This document shows, one piece after another, positions 59,413 to 64,000 of a stretch of DNA of 64,000 nt (positions within the stretch are counted from its first letter, which is position 1; the number at the start of each line of letters is the position of its first letter). Under the pieces are notes generated by a model. The model made no database searches. It saw nothing but the letters and a program-made list of their open reading frames with translations, and had not been told where the DNA came from. Location: positions 37,904-101,903 of the forward strand of contig UQDO01000003.1 in NCBI GenBank assembly GCA_900539855.1. The letters are read 5' to 3'. Source of the stretch: an uncultured Oscillospiraceae bacterium. GTDB lineage: Bacteria; Bacillota; Clostridia; Oscillospirales; Acutalibacteraceae. Both the position numbers and the translations under genes were made by a program.

Positions 59413-60785
59413 GCATTATTTTCCGCATTGATATTATTTTTAGTGAGTTTGCGCTTGTAACAGAAAAAGCAGACGACAAGCGCCAAAAATGTCAGTATCC
59501 ACGATACGGGGTAGGAGATATAAAGTGTTGTCAGTGTGCGGTCAAGTCTGAACACCGTATATACCCAGACTATTCTCAGCAGGCACACGCCGGCTACCGA
59601 GACCGCCATAGGCGCTAAGGAGTAGCCCATTCCGCGGATAAGACCGGTAAAAGAGTCCATAAGTCCGCAGGTGAAATATGTAAGGCATATCACGGTCATT
59701 CTGATAAGCGCTTTTTCAATATCAGCCTCGTTTGACGAATATATATGGGCAAGCGGATCGCGCAGGAAATATGCGCCCCAGCCGAAAACGATGCCTGTGG
59801 CTGCCGCAAGCAGCGGTACCATGACCGCAACGCGGTTTAACAGCTTATAATTTTTAGCGCCGCAGCACTGTCCCACAAATGTTATGGCGGCTGCCGAAAA
59901 CGCATTCATGGCAACGTATATGAAGCCTTCAATACTCATGGCTATGCTGTTTCCCGCCATGACCGTCGCGCCGAAGGAATTGACCGACGACTGAATAAGT
60001 ACGTTTGATATAGAGAACATCGACGACTGCAGTCCGGCGGTTATGCCGATGCCAAGTATCTTTTTAGCGCAGTTGAAATTGAAACGAGCACCCTTTATTA
60101 CAAGTTTTACGCATGTATCGGTCTTTACAAGACTGATCACTATAAGTGTACCCGAAATAAGGTTTGAGACCGAGGTGGCTATTGCGACGCCTCTGACGCC
60201 CATATCAAGGACAATGACTGTGAAAAGGTTTAAAATAACGTTTATCACACCGGCGACGGTCAGGAAGATCATAGGCTTTCTGGTCTCGCCGGAAGCACGC
60301 AAAACCGAGCTGCCGAAGTTATATATCATGGCAAATGGCGTGCCGAAGAAATATATTTCAAGATAATCGGCGGCGAGAGGCAGAACGGCTGGGTCGGTGC
60401 CCATGAGGCTTAGCATCGGTTTTGCAAATATCGATCCAGCCGTCATTATAATAATGCCTGCCGCGGTGCCGATCATCATTGAGGTCTGCACGGCTGCCTT
60501 TAAGTTTTTTGTGTCTTTCGCGCCTATCATCTGAGCTACTATTACGTTGACGCCTATCGACAGTCCCAAAAAGAAGTTGACTATCAGTCCTATCAGCGCG
60601 GTCGTAGATCCGATGGCTGCCTGTGCCGCGGAGCCGTTCTCCAAATCAAATTTTCCGACTACGACAAGGTCGGCGGCATTGAACAGGAGCTGCAATATGC
60701 TTGAAAAAATTATCGGCAAGGTAAACTTGATTATATTCAGCACCAGATTGCCGGATAAAAGGTCCTTGTTTTCAAGGCTTTTCAT
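59409..60785 (-). CDS. MATE family efflux transporter
   Basis: 458 residues from ATG 60785 (RBS AGGGG, a little distant). Twelve membrane helices in two six-helix halves: first half LDMTD-equivalent region reads FNAADLVVVGKF, typical of DinF/NorM MATE proteins, with RASGETRKPMIFLTVAGVINVILNLFTVIV; second half begins at about 245. MATE proteins export cationic drugs by sodium or proton antiport. The gene is placed between rplA and rplJ on the same strand, an unusual position. Confidence 0.92.
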   Translation of the reverse strand: MKSLENKDLLSGNLVLNIIKFTLPIIFSSILQLLFNAADLVVVGKFDLENGSAAQAAIGSTTALIGLIVNFFLGLSIGVNVIVAQMIGAKDTKNLKAAVQTSMMIGTAAGIIIMTAGSIFAKPMLSLMGTDPAVLPLAADYLEIYFFGTPFAMIYNFGSSVLRASGETRKPMIFLTVAGVINVILNLFTVIVLDMGVRGVAIATSVSNLISGTLIVISLVKTDTCVKLVIKGARFNFNCAKKILGIGITAGLQSSMFSISNVLIQSSVNSFGATVMAGNSIAMSIEGFIYVAMNAFSAAAITFVGQCCGAKNYKLLNRVAVMVPLLAAATGIVFGWGAYFLRDPLAHIYSSNEADIEKALIRMTVICLTYFTCGLMDSFTGLIRGMGYSLAPMAVSVAGVCLLRIVWVYTVFRLDRTLTTLYISYPVSWILTFLALVVCFFCYKRKLTKNNINAENNA

Positions 60786-60907
60786 AATTAACTTACGCCC
60801 CTTTTTCAGGCAGGTAAAAAATTCCGGATCCGCTTTTTGACGCGGACTTCCCACGCTGCCGCATTGAAATACTCGTTGTTCCGTTAGCCTACGTTTGCCG
60901 CAAATTT

Positions 60908-60944
60908 AAACAGGTCAGAGCCTACAAAAAGTTCTGACCTGTTT
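60908..60944 (-). terminator. Terminator after rplA
   Basis: Stem AAACAGGTCAGA / TCTGACCTGTTT (60908-60919, 60933-60944); on the minus strand it comes ~32 bp after the rplA stop and is followed by AAATTTG. It separates the rpmG-to-rplA operon from the MATE gene. Confidence 0.72.
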
Positions 60945-60975
60945 CATTTAAAGTTTTCCCAAAGTCTCAGGCAAA

Positions 60976-61671
60976 TTATGCGCCGTACTTACCGGCGTTT
61001 ACCTTGATTCCGGGACCCATTGTCGTAGCAACGACGCAGGATTTGATATACTGACCTTTAGCGGCAGCCGGCTTTGCCTTGGCAATGGCTGACATAAGGG
61101 TCTCAAAGTTCTGCTGGAGCTTTTCAGCACCAAAAGAGACCTTACCGACAGGGCAGTGGATGATGTTCTGCTTGTCAAGACGGTACTCGATCTTACCGGC
61201 TTTTGCTTCGGTTACAGCCTTAGCAACATCCGGAGTGACGGTGCCTGCCTTGGGGTTCGGCATAAGTCCGCGCGGTCCGAGAACCTTACCGAGACGGCCT
61301 ACAAGTCCCATCATGTCGGGAGAAGCGATGACAACGTCGAAATCCATCCAGTTTTCGCCCTGGATCTTTGCGACCATGTCCTCAGCACCTACATAATCGG
61401 CACCTGCGTCAAGAGCAGCCTTTGCCTTGTCCTCTTTGCAGAAAACAAGCACGCGAACTTTTTTACCGGTTCCGTTCGGAAGAACGACGGCGCCGCGGAC
61501 CTGCTGGTCTGCATGACGTGAGTCAACGCCGAGGCGGATATGAGCTTCGACGGTCTCGTCGAATTTAGCAGTTTTTGTTTTTACAGTAAGCTCCATTGCC
61601 TCAGCAATGTCGTACTGCTTGGTTGAGTCGACAAGCCCTGCGCTTGCGACATACTTTTTACCGTGTTTCAT
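60976..61671 (-). CDS. rplA: 50S ribosomal protein L1
   Basis: 231 residues, RBS GGAGGTAA. Standard L1: MKHGKKYVASAGLVDSTKQYD at the N-terminus, GTGKKVRVLVF, LGPRGLMPNPKAGTVTPDV as the family signature, and RLDKQNIIHCPVGKVSF. Forms the mobile L1 stalk and represses its own mRNA in many bacteria. Last gene of the upstream operon. Confidence 0.98.
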   Translation of the reverse strand: MKHGKKYVASAGLVDSTKQYDIAEAMELTVKTKTAKFDETVEAHIRLGVDSRHADQQVRGAVVLPNGTGKKVRVLVFCKEDKAKAALDAGADYVGAEDMVAKIQGENWMDFDVVIASPDMMGLVGRLGKVLGPRGLMPNPKAGTVTPDVAKAVTEAKAGKIEYRLDKQNIIHCPVGKVSFGAEKLQQNFETLMSAIAKAKPAAAKGQYIKSCVVATTMGPGIKVNAGKYGA

Positions 61672-61709
61672 TTAATGTTACCTCCCAGATAAGTGGTTAA
61701 ATCGGATAT

Positions 61710-61720
61710 TTCCTCCCACG
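61710..61720 (-). promoter_or_regulatory. CGTGGGAGGAA motif between rplK and rplA
   Basis: Minus-strand CGTGGGAGGAA preceded by CTCCCT can form a short GCTCCCTCGTGGGAG stem. The same 11-mer occurs between nusG and rplK (62229-62239). Their repeated placement before the L11 and L1 genes suggests L1-binding sites for autoregulation. Confidence 0.4.
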
Positions 61721-61728
61721 AGGGAGCA

Positions 61729-62154
61729 TCAGTCTACTACAGTGATGCCCATGCTGCGTGCAGTGCCGGCTACCATTGACACGGCGGCTTCAACTGAAGC
61801 GGCGTTAAGGTCGGGCATTTTCTGTTCGGCGATCTTTCTGACCTGCTCCTTGGTAATCTGAGCGACCTTGGTCTTGTTAGGTGTACCGGAAGCCTTGTCG
61901 ATGCCGCAAGCCTTCTTTATAAGGACTGCTGCAGGCGGGGTCTTGGTAATAAAGGTGAACGAACGGTCCGCATAGACGGTGATAACGACCGGGATTATAA
62001 GACCGGCGTCATTCTTTGTGCGCTCGTTGAATTCCTTTGTGAAAGCCATGATGTTTACGCCGTGCTGACCGAGAGCCGGTCCTACAGGCGGTGCCGGGGT
62101 GGCTTTTCCAGCGGGGATCTGAAGTTTGATATAGCCAGTAATTTTCTGTGCCAT
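61729..62154 (-). CDS. rplK: 50S ribosomal protein L11
   Basis: 141 residues from ATG 62154 (RBS GGAGGTG). Canonical sequence: KITGYIKLQIPAGKATPAPPVGPALGQHGVNIMAF at the N-terminus and the rRNA-binding C-terminal domain (KTKVAQITKEQVRKIAEQKMPDLN). Part of the GTPase-associated centre. The gap to nusG is ~134 bp and holds a CGTGGGAGGAA motif. Confidence 0.98.
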   Translation of the reverse strand: MAQKITGYIKLQIPAGKATPAPPVGPALGQHGVNIMAFTKEFNERTKNDAGLIIPVVITVYADRSFTFITKTPPAAVLIKKACGIDKASGTPNKTKVAQITKEQVRKIAEQKMPDLNAASVEAAVSMVAGTARSMGITVVD

Positions 62155-62228
62155 TTTTTGCACCTCCAAAAATAGTGGTGGCGGCGTTATTCACGCACGA
62201 CGGAGCGTCCATAAAAGATAATTTGACG

Positions 62229-62239
62229 TTCCTCCCACG
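62229..62239 (-). promoter_or_regulatory. CGTGGGAGGAA motif between nusG and rplK
   Basis: Minus-strand copy of the 11-mer also found between rplK and rplA; here it follows GGAGTGCCAC, giving a small stem. Candidate L1/L11 autoregulatory site. A GCAAATATTGC hairpin lies just after the nusG stop (62272-62282). Confidence 0.4.
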
Positions 62240-62288
62240 GTGGCACTCCTTAAGCTGAGCACCAAAAGGGCTGCGGCAATATTTGCCG

Positions 62289-62822
62289 TCAGTCTTTTAT
62301 AAGTTCGATCTGCGTAAGTTCAAGTTCAACCGGAGTCTCTCTGCCGAACATCGAGATCGTGACTCTGACGTTGTTGTTATCAACATCTATTTCATCAACA
62401 ACACCGGTAAAGCCCTCCAGAGGGCCGTCGATGATGTTGACGGTATCGCCGACCGAGTATGCGACTTCGACGGTGCGCTTTTCAACGCCGATCGCTTCAA
62501 CCTCTTTGTCGGTGAGCGGAACCGGTTTTGACGCCGGTCCTACGAATCCGGTGCATCCGCGCGTATTGCGGACGACATACCATGAATCGTCGGTAACGAT
62601 CATTTTGATCATTACATATCCCGGGAAGATCTTCCTTTCCACCTGCTTTTCCTTACCGTCGGCGGTGATTTCGGTCACCGTTTCGGTAGGAATGCGGATG
62701 TCCTGTATAAGATCCTGCATCCCGCGGTTCTCGACCATTTTTTCAAGGTCGGTCATGACTTTGTTTTCATAGCCGGAGTATGTGTGTACTACATACCACT
62801 TGGCCTCATCGTATTCTGCCAT
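62289..62822 (-). CDS. nusG: Transcription termination/antitermination factor NusG
   Basis: 177 residues. NGN domain (WYVVHTYSGYENKVMTDLEKMVE; FPGYVMIKMIVTDDSWYVVRNTRGCTGFVG) and C-terminal KOW domain (YSVGDTVNIIDGPLEGFTGVVDEID). Binds RNA polymerase and couples transcription with translation or Rho. Located between secE and rplK, the usual bacterial order. RBS GGAGGAT region lies after the secE stop codon. Confidence 0.98.
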   Translation of the reverse strand: MAEYDEAKWYVVHTYSGYENKVMTDLEKMVENRGMQDLIQDIRIPTETVTEITADGKEKQVERKIFPGYVMIKMIVTDDSWYVVRNTRGCTGFVGPASKPVPLTDKEVEAIGVEKRTVEVAYSVGDTVNIIDGPLEGFTGVVDEIDVDNNNVRVTISMFGRETPVELELTQIELIKD

Positions 62823-62836
62823 TATCTATCCTCCGC

Positions 62837-63526
62837 TTACTTGCTTGTGGATTCTATTATCCACTTTACCAGTGAGCCGAGACCCCAGTCGAGCAGCCAT
62901 ATGAATGCTCCGACCAAAAGGCAAACAGCCAATACTATCAGCGTGTTCTTGACGACGCTGCGCGGACCGGGCCATACGATCTTCATGATCTCACCCTTAT
63001 AATCACGCAGTGCCTTGGCGACCTTCTGCGGTATGGTGAGCTGACCCTTTACCCCTGCAACCGCAAGCCTGTCGGCTATAAGCAGGTATGCAACGGACGA
63101 CGCAAGCGTTGCGAAAAGAAGCAGCGCGATAAACAGCGGCGTGTGATTTACATATTTGGTGATATACGCGCCGGGGTAGCCCTGCATGTCCAGATAATAA
63201 TCTGAATTTCTGCACGCTACGACAAGCATGAATATCGAATCGATGAGCGAAACGACTATCGTTGCCCATCTTGATCCCTTGAACTTAATCGACAATGACG
63301 AGAAAAGAACGGTCAAAGCGGTAAGGATCAGGCAAAACAGGATCTTTGAAGACAAACCTGTTTTTGAGCCCTCGAAGCTCGAACCGAAAGCAAACTGCGT
63401 TCCGGTACGGACAACTTCGTCACCGTTATCAAAAATGACCTTGCCGAAGTTCGTGAAGAAAAGAACAAGAGCCGCTGCACTGAGGACTATGGTGAGTACG
63501 CCTAAAACCTTTTTGAGTAATTTCAA
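62837..63526 (-). CDS. secE: SecE preprotein translocase subunit with a long N-terminal membrane extension
   Basis: 229 residues, much longer than ordinary Gram-positive SecE (~60-90). The C-terminal ~65 residues are SecE proper: ALRDYKGEIMKIVWPGPRSVVKNTLIVLAVCLLVGAFIWLLDWGLGS, with the amphipathic helix and essential membrane helix. The first ~160 residues add four hydrophobic helices (about 5-25, 58-80, 87-106, 130-150) with no recognised domain. Position before nusG confirms identity. The extension may interact with the translocon or be a lineage-specific fusion. Confidence 0.9.
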   Translation of the reverse strand: MKLLKKVLGVLTIVLSAAALVLFFTNFGKVIFDNGDEVVRTGTQFAFGSSFEGSKTGLSSKILFCLILTALTVLFSSLSIKFKGSRWATIVVSLIDSIFMLVVACRNSDYYLDMQGYPGAYITKYVNHTPLFIALLLFATLASSVAYLLIADRLAVAGVKGQLTIPQKVAKALRDYKGEIMKIVWPGPRSVVKNTLIVLAVCLLVGAFIWLLDWGLGSLVKWIIESTSK

Positions 63527-63538
63527 AGCAGTACCTCC

Positions 63539-63688
63539 TTACTTAGTCTCTTTGTGAACGGTGTGCTTCTTGCAGAATCTGCAATACTTGTTCATCTCAA
63601 GACGATCGGGATCGTTTTTCTTGTTCTTAGTGGTGTTGTAATTGCGCTGTTTGCACTCAGAACAAGCCAGTGTGATTTTAACTCTCAT
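63539..63688 (-). CDS. rpmG: 50S ribosomal protein L33
   Basis: 49 residues from ATG 63688 (RBS GGAGGTG); the frame extends upstream but L33 homologues start here. Sequence keeps both CxxC pairs (CSECK near the N-terminus, CRFCKKHTVH at the end), so it is the zinc-binding form. First gene of rpmG-secE-nusG-rplK-rplA. Confidence 0.97.
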   Translation of the reverse strand: MRVKITLACSECKQRNYNTTKNKKNDPDRLEMNKYCRFCKKHTVHKETK

Positions 63689-63880
63689 GACGGCACCTCC
63701 CGTTTTACGGAAATTATTTTGTCCCCAAAAATAAACTGGGGACCCGGCCTCCCTCGAATCAGACGCTTCATCTGCCGCTGTAAAAGCACTATATACAGTG
63801 CCTTTGCAGAAAGCGCATACAAGCAGTTGAAAATATGGCCTGAAAAAGGTCCTAAGTTTAAAAAAGACCTTCGCAGAGGT
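63689..63880 (-). other. Leader of the rpmG-secE-nusG-rplKA operon
   Basis: The predicted transcript starts near 63880, giving a ~190-nt leader, long for a gene with a good RBS. It contains a hairpin GTCCCCAGTTTATTTTTGGGGAC (minus strand, 63741-63719) without a T run, and an upstream AGGTCTTTTTT stretch. It could hold an attenuator or processing site. No known riboswitch motif seen. No gene is visible from 63916 to the window end. Confidence 0.4.
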
Positions 63881-63886
63881 ATAGCT

Positions 63887-63915
63887 ATTATAGCACACCA
63901 TCTGCAAAAGGTCAA
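63887..63915 (-). promoter_or_regulatory. Promoter of the rpmG-secE-nusG-rplKA operon
   Basis: Minus strand TTGACC (63915-63910), 17-bp spacer, TATAAT (63892-63887), a near-consensus strong promoter as expected for ribosomal genes. Confidence 0.82.
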
Positions 63916-64000
63916 GTGTTTTATTTGTGATATGTACCGCCCGACTCTGCGTTGTAAAGTGATATGACCCATTTTCTTTAAAAAAAGAAGAAAATGAATG

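Noticed and set aside
63719..63780. Possible tRNA on the minus strand near secE (GATTCGAGG resembles a T loop)
   Set aside because: No acceptor, D or anticodon stems can be formed; the segment is a GTCCCC/GGGGAC hairpin in the operon leader.

Overview
The window reads as a chromosomal segment of an anaerobic, probably gut-associated Clostridia bacterium, most likely in the Oscillospiraceae/Ruminococcaceae range. The signs are an electron-bifurcating [FeFe] hydrogenase operon, a threonyl-tRNA synthetase T-box, Firmicutes-type RBSs and promoters (TTGACA-N17-TATAAT), YetF/DUF4363 and DUF1653 genes, plant or mucin glycan hydrolases and an Entner-Doudoroff aldolase/kinase pair. The lineage is inferred from gene content only; no 16S rRNA is present.

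Layout. 1-6.4 kb: the end of an M18 aminopeptidase, a 2-oxoacid acyltransferase-like protein, a VanRS-like two-component system, YetF + DUF4363, and an S1-domain RNA-binding protein. Two MITE-like repeats lie between these genes. 6.5-13 kb: a compact phage head module (terS, terL, portal, protease, decoration protein, capsid, three connector-type genes). It has no tail, lysis, integrase or replication genes and is closed by a terminator. 13-20 kb: DUF305, a GH30 glycosidase, DUF1653, an ABC exporter, and an IclR regulator divergent from KDPG aldolase and KDG kinase with a 19-bp palindromic operator. 20-27.7 kb: a UbiX-like flavoprotein, a TauE/SafE permease split into two half-size genes, a heterodimeric ABC exporter with one degenerate ATP site, and a GH2 glycosidase. 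27.7-33 kb: a third MITE-like copy and the argCJBDF operon on the minus strand. 33-37 kb: a membrane protein, a solitary 5S rRNA gene with its own promoter and terminator, and a sulfatase-fold membrane enzyme. 37-42.4 kb: a YhaN/SbcC-like ATPase with its SbcD-like nuclease, endonuclease III, and a BspA-type leucine-rich-repeat lipoprotein. 42.5-48 kb: a Crp/Fnr regulator with a three-gene ABC importer, then a T-box and thrS.

48.2-56.5 kb: a ten-gene plus-strand hydrogenase operon. Genes for the bifurcating NADH/ferredoxin hydrogenase (NuoE-like, 2Fe-2S, NuoF-like and HydA subunits) flank a block that looks like a signalling module: two DRTGG-type proteins, two HATPase proteins, a PHP phosphoesterase and a hydrogenase-like protein with altered H-cluster motifs. 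56.5-58.3 kb: a broken AraC regulator, a small unknown protein and trmO. 58.3-64 kb (minus strand): ribosomal and transcription genes in the order rpmG-secE-nusG-rplK-rplA, then an inserted MATE transporter, then rplJ-rplL behind its own promoter and L10 leader.

The observations most worth pursuing are the isolated, apparently intact capsid-and-packaging cassette, the putative redox-signalling block inside the hydrogenase operon, the solitary 5S gene, the MATE gene splitting the rplKAJL cluster, SecE with a large extra membrane domain, and the asymmetric MITE family. All functional statements come from reading motifs by eye; no database search was run.
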